Positions 1-7,287 of a DNA stretch of 64,000 nucleotides are shown here, piece by piece. The position numbers and the translations under genes were made by a program. The stretch's first letter is position 1. Every line of letters begins with the position of its first letter. Below the pieces are notes generated by a model. It saw only the letters and a program-made list of their open reading frames with translations, was not told where the DNA came from and searched no databases. Origin of the DNA: UBA1672 sp963977495 (lineage in GTDB: Bacteria > Pseudomonadota > Alphaproteobacteria > Micavibrionales > Micavibrionaceae); contig CAXBOT010000002.1 in the NCBI GenBank assembly GCA_963977495.1, positions 62,001 through 126,000 on the forward strand. Direction: 5' to 3'.

Positions 1-500
1 AATTCAAGAAGCTTATGGCGGGTTCAGTTGAACCCCATATTAAGCTTTTTATTATTATGGGGCTTTGTACTGCGGCCAGAAAATCCGCCATTCTTCAATT
101 GAAATGGGAGCAGGTAGATTTTAAACGTGGCATCATCAATTTTGGGAATTCCAATAAATATAAAGGCAAGGCGCAAGTGCCGATAAACACGACATTGGGA
201 AGGGCTTTAAAGGAATATTATGAAGCAAGAACGTGCGAGTATGTAATCGAATATGGATCAAAGCCGATTAAGGATGTGAAAAGGGGATTTACGGCGGCTG
301 TTGAACGTGCCGGATTGGAAGATGTTACGCCTCATGTTTTAAGACACACGGCGGCGGTTTGGATGGCCGAAAACAGAGTTCCTATGAGTGAAATTTCGCA
401 ATATTTGGGGCATAAAAGTACGGCAATAACAGAAAAGGTTTATGCCCGATATTCGCCAGAATATCTCAGAAGTGCGGCGGAATCTTTGGAGGTGTTTTAG
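1..500 (+). CDS. Tyrosine recombinase / phage-type integrase, C-terminal part (cut by window edge)
   Basis: This is the catalytic domain of a tyrosine site-specific recombinase, which cuts and rejoins DNA at attachment sites. The frame is open to the left edge (codons begin at base 3), so the N-terminal DNA-binding part lies outside the window. Counting from the Met codon at 15, the catalytic set is visible: Arg22 in TAARKSAILQLKW, His107-x-x-Arg110 in TPHVLRHTAAVW, His133 in QYLGHKST and the Tyr143 nucleophile in KVYARYSPEY. The stop is about 60 bases from the 3' end of a tRNA-Gly gene, the usual place for an integrase of an element integrated into a tRNA. The family is certain. Whether the element is a phage, an ICE or a remnant cannot be told from here. 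Confidence 0.93.
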   Translation, partial: FKKLMAGSVEPHIKLFIIMGLCTAARKSAILQLKWEQVDFKRGIINFGNSNKYKGKAQVPINTTLGRALKEYYEARTCEYVIEYGSKPIKDVKRGFTAAVERAGLEDVTPHVLRHTAAVWMAENRVPMSEISQYLGHKSTAITEKVYARYSPEYLRSAAESLEVF

Positions 501-502
501 TG

Positions 503-520
503 GGGGTTCAATTGAACCCC
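503..520. repeat. 18-bp perfect palindrome next to integrase stop
   Basis: ggggttcaattgaacccc is a perfect inverted repeat just after the integrase stop and 40 bases from the tRNA 3' end. A near copy (gggttcagttgaacccc) lies inside the integrase reading frame at 20-36. There is no T-run after it, so it is not a classical terminator. It could be an arm-type binding site of the recombinase or a regulator site. The function is inferred only from position. Confidence 0.6.
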
Positions 521-560
521 GGGCCTACAACTAAAATTTCAGCTAAGTCATTGAAAATAA

Positions 561-635
561 TGGAGCGAGTGAAGGGATTCGAACCCTCGGCCCCAACCTT
601 GGCAAGGTTGTGCTCTACCCCTGAGCTACACTCGC
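561..635 (-). tRNA. tRNA-Gly (anticodon GCC)
   Basis: Read on the minus strand, the sequence folds as a cloverleaf. The acceptor stem is gcgagtg/cactcgc, the D-arm is around tagctcaggggtagagca, the anticodon stem caacc/ggttg encloses ttgccaa (anticodon GCC, glycine), and the T-arm contains ggttcgaatcc. The discriminator T and an encoded CCA end at 561. The 3' end points at the integrase gene, so this is the likely attB of the element to the left. Confidence 0.95.
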
Positions 636-705
636 ATCCTGTTTTTCAGGTGAGGGAGAATATATAACTTTAAAAATGAAATGCAAGTATAAAAATGCGC
701 TGTTT

Positions 706-990
706 TTATATTATATTGCCAACTTGCACCAATGGCACCTTATAACCGATCGGTTCGTGGTCCGGAAAAAGGGAGTAAATCATGATGTTAGGTGTGTTCT
801 CAACGGGACGTGCCATGTTTTCCGGCACTTCGTAATGCATCATCTCTTCGCTTACAACGTCATCGCCGTAAACCACCATAAACACACGTTGTTCGCGGTA
901 ATATTCAACGCGGCATACAATATCCGGCAGCGGCGTATCGCTGACCAGCATAACATTCCCATCGTAAAGTAAGCCGAGCTCTATGTTCAT
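706..990 (-). CDS. Hypothetical protein, 94 aa
   Basis: I do not recognise this protein. It has no signal peptide or membrane segment, is acidic, and looks like a beta-rich small domain (for example FMVVYGDDVVSEEMMHYEVPE). Its ATG overlaps the stop of the gene upstream on the same strand by four bases (ATGA, 987-990), so the two are almost certainly co-translated. The opposite-strand reading frame over this stretch has poor amino-acid composition and was rejected. The pair sits between the tRNA-Gly/integrase junction and the conserved housekeeping genes, so it may be either ancestral or the outermost part of a variable region. Confidence 0.7.
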   Translation of the reverse strand: MNIELGLLYDGNVMLVSDTPLPDIVCRVEYYREQRVFMVVYGDDVVSEEMMHYEVPENMARPVENTPNIMIYSLFPDHEPIGYKVPLVQVGNII

Positions 991-1241
991 CCTAACCCCG
1001 GCGCATCATCACTTGGTGAACCGAAATCGGGGAGTGGTGTATTTATTTTGGCTGTGTTGACCGCTTCTTCGCTTGGCTGCGGCATGGCGTTGACGAACAA
1101 ATCATCAATGACATGCCCATCCATCGCGCCAAAAGCCGCGCTTGTCTCAACGCCGCCAGTCATCGTATCCATGACGGCTTGGTTGTCTAAAACTTCGATT
1201 GCGCTGTTCTCCAAAGCCTGAAGAAGCTCACTTGCATGCAT
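987..1241 (-). CDS. Hypothetical protein, 84 aa, coupled to the next gene
   Basis: I do not recognise this protein. I start it at the internal Met (MHASELLQALENSAIEVLDN). The longer frame, open to 1319, adds 26 residues of atypical composition. The first half is a short predicted helix pair. The tail is rich in Pro, Ser, Asp and Gly and probably disordered. The TGA overlaps the ATG of the 94-aa gene (987-990), so the two form a two-gene operon read leftward. The role is unknown. Confidence 0.62.
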   Translation of the reverse strand: MHASELLQALENSAIEVLDNQAVMDTMTGGVETSAAFGAMDGHVIDDLFVNAMPQPSEEAVNTAKINTPLPDFGSPSDDAPGLG

Positions 1242-1408
1242 TCTATACCCCACATATATAAACTCATGAACATTATGACATCTAAATATTAATAATTCCT
1301 TATATAAACCATTTTTCATAAAAAATCAAATATGGCGTGAGTCTACCTATTGATTTTATTGGCTTTTTACGTCTGGATTCAGGTGTTGAAATCATATAGC
1401 TTTGTAGC

Positions 1409-1930
1409 ATGACAGCAGATTTACCGACCACAAAAGACCAGTTTATAGCCGTTTTAGACATATTGGGCCTGTCTTATGAGCTTTATGAACACGAGCCGAT
1501 TTTCACAGTTGAGCAAGGTGTACATTTAAAAGAATCCATTCCCGGAACGCATTGCCGCAACCTTTTCTTGCGCGATAAGAAGAAAAAGATGTTTTTGATC
1601 GTTGCCGCGAATGAAACGCAGATTGATTTGAAAAAATTATCGGCTGTTTTGGATTGTGGCCGCTTGTCATTCGGCTCGGCTGATCGGTTATGGGATAATT
1701 TGGGCATTCGGCAAGGGTCGGTTAATCCCTTTTGCATTATCAATGATACTGATAAAAATGTACGCATTATGCTCGATGCCCACATGATGGCGCAGCCTTT
1801 GGTGAATTACCATCCGATGGATAATGCATGGACAATCGGCATGTCCCCTGATGGCGTGATCCGGTTTATTGAACATACGGGGCATACGGCGGAAATTGTT
1901 GACCTGTCACAGGCCGCGCCCGACGTGTAA
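1409..1930 (+). CDS. Prolyl-tRNA deacylase ProX/PrdX (YbaK-like editing domain)
   Basis: This is a stand-alone trans-editing enzyme of 173 aa from the YbaK/INS family. Such proteins hydrolyse alanine wrongly attached to tRNA-Pro, making up for ProRS enzymes without an editing domain. Family marks visible here are an N-terminal YELYEHEPIFTVEQG segment, the HCRNLFLRDKKKKMFLIVA strand with the conserved lysines, SFGSADRLWDNLG and the GSVNPFCIIND strand. Length and order match the family. It lies 61 bases ahead of the thioredoxin-like gene on the same strand. The specificity (Ala-tRNA-Pro rather than another mischarged tRNA) is taken from the family, not shown here. Confidence 0.88.
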   Translation: MTADLPTTKDQFIAVLDILGLSYELYEHEPIFTVEQGVHLKESIPGTHCRNLFLRDKKKKMFLIVAANETQIDLKKLSAVLDCGRLSFGSADRLWDNLGIRQGSVNPFCIINDTDKNVRIMLDAHMMAQPLVNYHPMDNAWTIGMSPDGVIRFIEHTGHTAEIVDLSQAAPDV

Positions 1931-1991
1931 AGCTTTGCTTTTTCCGCGGTCTTGATATAGTCTGCGCGGATTGGAAATAAGGAGAAATTAG

Positions 1992-2930
1992 ATGTTGTTA
2001 AGCGCATCCGGCAATGAACAAGCGACCCCCGATAATACGGCTAATCTTTCGCAAGTGATCTTTGATGTCGGGACACAGGATTTTGAACAGCGCGTTATGG
2101 CGGCATCGATGCAAGTTCCCGTAATCGTAGATTTTTGGGCGCCGTGGTGCGGGCCGTGTAAGCAGCTTATGCCGGTTTTGGAAAAAGTCGTTATGGCGGC
2201 TGGTGGTCAGGTTTTATTGGCGAAGGTCAATTTGGATGAAAACCCTGAACTGGCGCAGGCTTTGCGCGTGCAATCTGTTCCGACTGTATTCGGATTTTTC
2301 CAAGGACAGCCCGTTGATGCCTTTATGGGTGTGCAGCCTGAAACCAAAATAAATGAATTCGTGCAAAAACTGATTGCGGCGGCCAAAGGCGCGCAGCCCG
2401 ATGCGATCAATATTCCCGAAGCGTTGAAAACCGCGGGGGAAACATTGGCGCAGGATGATGCGCAAACCGCGCATGCGATTTATGCGCAAATTTTGCAACA
2501 AGATGCGTTGAATGCTGAGGCTTATGTCGGCATGGTGCGGTGCTTTATCAGCATCGGTCAGATGGAACAGGCCGAAGCCATGGTGCAAAACGCCCCGGAA
2601 GAAATTTCAAAAACATCCGCCTTTATGGAGGCGCGCTCTGCTTTGGAATTGGCGCAAAATATACCGGGCGGCGCGGTTGGTGATTTCAAGGCGCGTATCA
2701 AGGCCGATGAAAATGACCATCAGGCACGGATTGATCTGGCCTATGCGTTATTTGCCGCCGGACAAAAGGAAGAGGCAACCGAAGCGTTGCTGGAATCAAT
2801 TGAAATGGATCGGGAGTGGAATGACGGCGCAGCGCGCACTGAGCTTTTGACTCTGTTTTCCGCAATGGGCGGCGCCGATCCGATTACGTTGAAGGCGCGC
2901 CGTAGATTGTCTTCGATTTTGTTTTCTTAA
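1992..2930 (+). CDS. Thioredoxin-domain TPR protein, CnoX/YbbN-like
   Basis: This 312-aa protein has a thioredoxin fold at about residues 20-130 and tetratricopeptide-like helices after it. The active site WAPWCGPCKQLMP keeps both cysteines, so it should be redox-active, unlike E. coli CnoX, whose motif is altered. The C-terminal half has repeated helix pairs (for example AYVGMVRCFISIGQMEQAEAM and DLAYALFAAGQKEEATEAL). Family members act as redox chaperones that pass substrates to GroEL or DnaK. No signal peptide is seen, so it is cytoplasmic. A ggaga ribosome site precedes the ATG. A Trm112-type gene follows closely. Confidence 0.88.
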   Translation: MLLSASGNEQATPDNTANLSQVIFDVGTQDFEQRVMAASMQVPVIVDFWAPWCGPCKQLMPVLEKVVMAAGGQVLLAKVNLDENPELAQALRVQSVPTVFGFFQGQPVDAFMGVQPETKINEFVQKLIAAAKGAQPDAINIPEALKTAGETLAQDDAQTAHAIYAQILQQDALNAEAYVGMVRCFISIGQMEQAEAMVQNAPEEISKTSAFMEARSALELAQNIPGGAVGDFKARIKADENDHQARIDLAYALFAAGQKEEATEALLESIEMDREWNDGAARTELLTLFSAMGGADPITLKARRRLSSILFS

Positions 2931-2953
2931 AACGGATAAGGTAGAATAAAGCC

Positions 2954-3133
2954 ATGAGCGCAGAAATTGACCCGAAATTATTGGAAATTCTTGTATGCCC
3001 CGTATCAAAGGGACCACTGGTTTATGACCGTGAAAAGCAGGAATTGATCTCTGAGCAATCCAAGCGCGCTTATCCGATCCGCGACGGTATTCCGGTGATG
3101 CTGGTCGAAGAGGCCCGCGATATAGAGGACTAA
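2954..3133 (+). CDS. Trm112/UPF0434 family small protein
   Basis: This 59-aa protein has the family pattern: LLEILVCPVSKGPLVYDREK, then AYPIRDGIPVMLVEEAR near the end. Only one cysteine of the usual zinc-ribbon set is present (CPVSKG), as in many bacterial YcaR-like members. In eukaryotes Trm112 activates methyltransferases; the bacterial role is not settled. It starts 23 bases after the thioredoxin-like gene and ends 4 bases before the next gene, so it belongs to the same transcript. Confidence 0.88.
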   Translation: MSAEIDPKLLEILVCPVSKGPLVYDREKQELISEQSKRAYPIRDGIPVMLVEEARDIED

Positions 3134-3137
3134 CCTC

Positions 3138-3383
3138 ATGAATATTGATGGTATCAGCCGTGTTTGGCGTAGCTTACTGAAAAAGAAACCCGCTGTTCCT
3201 AAGCCGTCTGCGGTTGACAGTGAGGGCGTTATGTCAGGTTCGGAGCATGAAACTCGCGAGCATAGTGATTATAGCGAAAAGAAAAAAGCCGAAGCCGAAA
3301 CGCATTTTCTGTATGGCGCGGATGGCCAGAAAAAACCGATTGATGACGGTGACCATCACGATAAACTTGACGAAATTGGATAA
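3138..3383 (+). CDS. Hypothetical protein, 81 aa, highly charged
   Basis: I do not recognise this protein. It is hydrophilic with alternating Lys and Glu/Asp stretches (EKKKAEAETHFLYGADG) and an Asp/His-rich tail (DDGDHHDKLDEIG). It has no cysteine, signal or membrane segment and is probably largely disordered. It is the last gene of the ProX-CnoX-Trm112 run and starts 4 bases after the Trm112 stop. The leucine leader peptide of leuA starts 20 bases after its end. Confidence 0.65.
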   Translation: MNIDGISRVWRSLLKKKPAVPKPSAVDSEGVMSGSEHETREHSDYSEKKKAEAETHFLYGADGQKKPIDDGDHHDKLDEIG

Positions 3384-3402
3384 AGTCGGTTAGATAAACG
3401 TT

Positions 3403-3459
3403 ATGAACACGCAGCCAACCACACTACTGCTTCTCAACATCCTCCTTATGCGCCCCTGA
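3403..3459 (+). CDS. leuL: Leucine leader peptide of leuA (18 aa)
   Basis: This is a short frame upstream of leuA, reading MNTQPTTLLLLNILLMRP and then TGA. Six of 18 codons are leucine: CTA CTG CTT CTC in a row, then CTC CTT. That clustering is the mark of a leader peptide for ribosome-mediated attenuation of leucine synthesis. The stop codon lies inside the 5' arm of a long hairpin (3453-3498), so stalling and completed translation would give different folds. No strong Shine-Dalgarno sequence is visible. The class is known in proteobacteria. The call for this locus rests on the codon cluster, the hairpin and the position 122 bases before leuA. Confidence 0.8.
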   Translation: MNTQPTTLLLLNILLMRP

Positions 3460-3498
3460 GCGGCCATGAGGCACCGAGTTGTGCCTGCGCTACAGGGG
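3453..3498 (+). promoter_or_regulatory. Attenuator-type stem-loop between leader peptide and leuA
   Basis: CCCCTG (3453-3458) pairs with CAGGGG (3493-3498), AGCG (3459-3462) with CGCT (3488-3491), and inside these AGGCAC (3469-3474) with GTGCCT (3481-3486). The 5' arm contains the last codons and the stop of the leader peptide. No T-run follows, so this arm may be the antiterminator or may act on translation. A second weaker GCGC/GCGC pairing (about 3532-3555) lies just before the leuA start. Confidence 0.65.
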
Positions 3499-3580
3499 AA
3501 TGAAAATCCTAGATATTGAAAAAACCAATAAAGCGCGATAAAACTGCGATGCGCGCATGTATATTATGAAGGAATTGGCC

Positions 3581-5170
3581 ATGAGTAGAGCCCAAGATAT
3601 AATAAAAAACGACCCGAACCGTGTGATCATCTTCGACACAACCCTTAGAGATGGTGAGCAATCCCCCGGCTGTGCCATGAATTTGGAACAAAAGTTGAAA
3701 ATGGCGGCGATCCTTGACGGGATGGGGGTTGATGTGATCGAAGCGGGCTTTCCTGTTGCGTCCCAAGGGGATTTCGAAGCCGTAAGTAAAATTGCGGAAA
3801 TCGTAAAAAATGCAACGGTTTGCGGTTTATCCCGCGCCAAAAAGGGTGATATCGAGGCCTCAGGCGAGGCGATCAAAGCCGCGCGTTCAAAGCGTATTCA
3901 CACCTTTATTTCGACGTCTCCTTTGCACATGAAGCATAAGCTTCAAATGACGCCCGACGCGGTTTTAGAAGCCGTGAAGGAAAGCGTGACCTTTGCGCGG
4001 AAATTCACAGATGATGTGGAGTGGAGCGCGGAAGATGCCTCGCGCACCGAAGATGATTTCTTATGTCGCTGCGTTGAGGCGGCGATAACTGCAGGCGCAA
4101 CAACGGTGAATATCCCCGATACGGTTGGCTATGCCATGCCCGATGAAATGGCGGCAAAGATTGCGATGTTGTTTGAGCGTGTACCGAATATCGATCAGGC
4201 AATTGTGTCGATGCATTGTCACAATGATTTGGGCGTTGCGGTGGCGAATTCTTTGGCAGGCGTAGGCGCAGGTGCGCGTCAGATTGAATGTACAATCAAC
4301 GGCATCGGCGAGCGCGCGGGCAATGCGGCCTTGGAAGAAATTGTGATGGCGCTGCGCACGCGCCATGATGTTATGCCTTATACCAACGGCGTTGATACAA
4401 CTCAAATCACAAAAGCATCACGCACATTATCAACGATTACCGGATTTTCAGTGCAGCCGAACAAAGCCATTGTCGGGGCGAATGCCTTTGCCCATGCCAG
4501 CGGCATCCATCAGGACGGCATGCTTAAAAATGCGGACACATACGAAATCATGACTCCTGAATCTGTTGGCCTGACCGAAAGTAAGTTGGTGATGAGCAAG
4601 CATTCAGGCCGCCATGCCTTCCGCGAGAAGTTAAAAGAGCTTGGCTTTGAGCTTGGCGATAACGCCTTGAATGATGCCTTTGCGCGTTTTAAAAATCTTG
4701 CTGATCGTAAAAAAGAAGTGTTCGAAGATGATTTAATCGCCTTGGTCGAAGATGAAATGATCAGTGAGAATGACGCGATCCAGTTCGTATCCTTGCAGGT
4801 GCAGGCCGGTACATCAGGCCCGCAAACCGCGGAAATTGTTTTGGCGATTGATGGTGAGAAGCACTCAGCGCATGTCACAGGGAACGGCCCTGTTGATGCG
4901 ATCTTTAAGGCGGTGCGTGCCATTTGCCCGCATGAAGATGCCAAGCTGCAGCTTTATCAAGTGCATGCGGTGACGGGCGGTACGGACGCACAGGCCGAGG
5001 TGACGGTGCGCCTTGAGGAGAACGGCAAGATTATCAGTGGTTCAGGCGCAGATGCCGATACATTGGTCGCCAGCGCACGTGCCTATGTGCATGCCTTGAA
5101 TAAACTGATTGGCAAGCGCGAGAGTGTGAACCCGCAAACAGGCGGCGAAACGGCGGCTGTCGGGGGTTAA
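3581..5170 (+). CDS. leuA: 2-isopropylmalate synthase
   Basis: This enzyme condenses acetyl-CoA with 2-oxoisovalerate, the first committed step of leucine synthesis. The N-terminal TIM barrel shows DTTLRDGEQSPGCAMN (catalytic Arg and metal Asp), the metal-binding SMHCHNDLGVAVANS and GIGERAGNAALEE. The C-terminal part from about residue 390 is the LeuA regulatory domain that binds leucine. At about 529 aa it is close to the usual length. I prefer the Met at 3581 (AAGGA about 7 bases before it) over 3557. Its leader peptide predicts control by leucyl-tRNA supply. The TAA overlaps the end of the converging glycosylase gene by four bases. Confidence 0.96.
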   Translation: MSRAQDIIKNDPNRVIIFDTTLRDGEQSPGCAMNLEQKLKMAAILDGMGVDVIEAGFPVASQGDFEAVSKIAEIVKNATVCGLSRAKKGDIEASGEAIKAARSKRIHTFISTSPLHMKHKLQMTPDAVLEAVKESVTFARKFTDDVEWSAEDASRTEDDFLCRCVEAAITAGATTVNIPDTVGYAMPDEMAAKIAMLFERVPNIDQAIVSMHCHNDLGVAVANSLAGVGAGARQIECTINGIGERAGNAALEEIVMALRTRHDVMPYTNGVDTTQITKASRTLSTITGFSVQPNKAIVGANAFAHASGIHQDGMLKNADTYEIMTPESVGLTESKLVMSKHSGRHAFREKLKELGFELGDNALNDAFARFKNLADRKKEVFEDDLIALVEDEMISENDAIQFVSLQVQAGTSGPQTAEIVLAIDGEKHSAHVTGNGPVDAIFKAVRAICPHEDAKLQLYQVHAVTGGTDAQAEVTVRLEENGKIISGSGADADTLVASARAYVHALNKLIGKRESVNPQTGGETAAVGG

Positions 5171-5793
5171 TTTATTGCCCCGATAATGGTTTTAAATACA
5201 TCTTCAAACATCGGGGTGGTGAGCCGCCCCGTGTTGGTGTTATAGCGCGAGCAGTGATAGCTATCAATTAAGAGTAAGCCTTTGCCCAGATCATGCGTTG
5301 CGTTATGCGCAAATTTAAACGCGGACTGTTTATGGGCGGTCGCCTTGAGCACAGCATTATGTGACACAAGCCCCAAAGACAAGATCACCTTTAGATTCGG
5401 CATCGTCGCCATTTCGGTTTTTAAAAACTGCTGGCAGGTGTTGATTTCATCGCCCGTGACTTTGTTTTGCGGTGGCACACATTTCACGGCGTTTGTTATG
5501 CGCGCATTGATCAGGTGCAAGCCGTCATCTTTGCGCGCCTTATATTCACCTTGGGCAAAACCGAATTTCAACATCGTGCCGTAAAGCAAATCACCGGCAT
5601 AATCACCCGTAAAAGGCCTGCCCGAAAAATTCGCCCCCTTCAGCCCCGGCGCAAGGCCAACGATCAGTAAGGCTGCGTCTTGCATGCCAAAGGAGGGCAC
5701 AGGCGCGTTATATTGATCGGGAAATTTGACGCGGTTTTCATCGATGAACGATTTCAAGCGCGGGCATAAAGAGCAATCATGATCAGGGAGCAT
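5167..5793 (-). CDS. Family 5 (UDGb-like) uracil-DNA glycosylase
   Basis: This base-excision repair enzyme removes uracil and related bases from DNA. Motif A is intact (GLAPGLKGANFSGRPFTGDY), and motif B is SYHCSRYNTNTGRLT near the end. Four cysteines with the family spacing (CSLC near the N-terminus, VKCVPP and NTCQQF) are the expected 4Fe-4S ligands. Like other family 5 members, motif A lacks the usual catalytic Asp/Asn position. The length of about 208 aa is normal. The Met at 5793 has AAGGGG at a good distance; the Met at 5802 is the alternative. It lies 51 bases downstream of the NYN gene on the same strand. Confidence 0.88.
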   Translation of the reverse strand: MLPDHDCSLCPRLKSFIDENRVKFPDQYNAPVPSFGMQDAALLIVGLAPGLKGANFSGRPFTGDYAGDLLYGTMLKFGFAQGEYKARKDDGLHLINARITNAVKCVPPQNKVTGDEINTCQQFLKTEMATMPNLKVILSLGLVSHNAVLKATAHKQSAFKFAHNATHDLGKGLLLIDSYHCSRYNTNTGRLTTPMFEDVFKTIIGAIN

Positions 5794-5844
5794 TTCATAC
5801 ATCCCCTTATCATGGTCAGGAAATGCCCTGCGTCAAGCCGTCTT

Positions 5845-6441
5845 TTACGCGTTTTCTGTTTCGCGTAAATCATACGGGCTATCGTCATTTGATGTGCCGT
5901 CATTATGCCTTTGGATGGACGCGGCCAAAATCTCGAGCTCCAGAAAATGATCGGCCTGACGGCGCAGATCATCCGCAACCATAGGCGGAGAGGATTTGAT
6001 TGTGCTGACCACAGTGACACGCACGCCTTTACGCTGTACGGCCTCGATCAAGCGGCGGAAATCGCCATCACCGGAAAATAAAATAATGTGATCCACGCTC
6101 TCAGCCATTTCCATCATGTCGATGGCCAGCTCTATATCCATATTGCCTTTTATTTTCTTGCGGCCTTGAGAATCTGTAAATTCCTTTGTCGGTTTTGTAA
6201 CCATGGAATAGCCATTATAATCCAGCCAATCCACCAAAGGACGAATGGGGGAATATTCCTGCTCATCAACCAGAGCGGTATAGTAAAAGGCGCGTACGAT
6301 CCGCCCATGTGAGGCCATCCATTCAAGTAAAAGCTTGTAATCAATGTCAAAATCTAAGGCGCGCGCGGCGGAATATAAATTTGATCCATCAATAAAAATA
6401 GCAAGTTTTTCGTTTTTATAAAAAGGAATATTGTTAATCAT
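5845..6441 (-). CDS. NYN-domain (LabA/DUF88-like) protein
   Basis: This is a PIN-fold NYN-domain protein, a family of presumed metal-dependent nucleases. Acidic residues at the expected places are seen: AIFIDGSNLY near the start, GNMDIELAIDMMEMAE in the middle and ILFSGDGDFRRLIEAVQRKG later. The C-terminal 30 residues are polar. I start it at MINNIPFYKNEK; a frame 10 residues longer exists. It is transcribed with the glycosylase gene, which suggests but does not prove a nucleic-acid role. The substrate is unknown. Confidence 0.85.
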   Translation of the reverse strand: MINNIPFYKNEKLAIFIDGSNLYSAARALDFDIDYKLLLEWMASHGRIVRAFYYTALVDEQEYSPIRPLVDWLDYNGYSMVTKPTKEFTDSQGRKKIKGNMDIELAIDMMEMAESVDHIILFSGDGDFRRLIEAVQRKGVRVTVVSTIKSSPPMVADDLRRQADHFLELEILAASIQRHNDGTSNDDSPYDLRETENA

Positions 6442-6719
6442 AGCGTTTGTTACCGATACACATGTTTGCATTTTTTCAGGCGGGTTATCCCTGTTTTTCC
6501 TGAATATAATAAAAAATAAAGCGTCTTTAATATTAGATTTTATTTATATAAGTATTTGTATATATGTTGCACCTGATGATTTCAAGATTTTTCTAAAATG
6601 TCTTTTGAAAAACCAACTTTCAGATGGGGGCTATAAATTTTTTCTTAAGTATGTTGCATTTCCGCTCATCACAAACTATAAACGCAGGTTATGACGCATT
6701 AGAAATAAGGTTTACAAAA

Positions 6720-7118
6720 ATGGCACGTGTAACAGTAGAAGATTGCATTGATAAGGTAGAGAACCGTTTTGAATTGGTTATGGTCGCATCACAACGTGCG
6801 CGCAAAATCGGTACAGGCGCCGCTTTAACCGTTGAACGTGATAATGATAAGAAGACTGTGATTTCCCTTCGTGAGATTGCTGGCGAGACAGTAAGTGTTG
6901 ATCATTTGAAAGAGGAAATGATCCAGAGCCATCAGAGATATTTGCCGCAAGATCCGGAAGACGAAATTATCGATTTGATGGATGGCGAAAAAGAATGGGG
7001 CGAGATTGCTGAGACAGCCGCTCCTACAGGTATGTACGCAGATGAAGAAATCGGCGCGCGTCCGAAAGAAGAAACGGAAGAAGAGCCATCTTTGGGCGAT
7101 ATCGCAGGCCAAAAATAA
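6720..7118 (+). CDS. rpoZ: RNA polymerase omega subunit
   Basis: This 132-aa omega subunit stabilises the beta' subunit and is part of the ppGpp site in proteobacteria. The conserved N-terminal half is clear: MARVTVEDCIDKVENRFELV, ASQRARKIGTGA and the KKTVISLREIA segment. The C-terminal 60 residues form a long acidic tail, as is common in alphaproteobacteria. The start at 6720 removes an unrelated upstream extension. The gene is followed by a strong terminator and then rsh, the usual omega-Rsh pairing. Confidence 0.95.
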   Translation: MARVTVEDCIDKVENRFELVMVASQRARKIGTGAALTVERDNDKKTVISLREIAGETVSVDHLKEEMIQSHQRYLPQDPEDEIIDLMDGEKEWGEIAETAAPTGMYADEEIGARPKEETEEEPSLGDIAGQK

Positions 7119-7156
7119 GAGGCAGGTGATACACTCATCCTTTTTTAAAGAATTAG

Positions 7157-7191
7157 AAAGAAGCTGAAGCATGTGCTTGGCTTCTTTTTTT
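7157..7191 (+). terminator. Rho-independent terminator of rpoZ
   Basis: AAAGAAGC (7157-7164) pairs with GCTTCTTT (7180-7187) and AAGC (7167-7170) with GCTT (7175-7178) around an ATGT loop, followed by a run of T. It separates rpoZ from rsh, so rsh needs its own promoter in 7192-7287 or read-through. Confidence 0.85.
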
Positions 7192-7287
7192 ACGCGCTGT
7201 ACCAGCCAAAATAGATTTGGTCGGGCTGGTAAATCGTGTTAACTTTAAAGAAAATGGTGCATTGCAACGGGTGAATATAAGGCGCGT

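Noticed and set aside
676..972. 98-codon plus-strand frame over the 94-aa minus gene
   Set aside because: Composition is His/Val/Arg-rich in an antisense manner, and the minus frame has a coupled partner and better composition.
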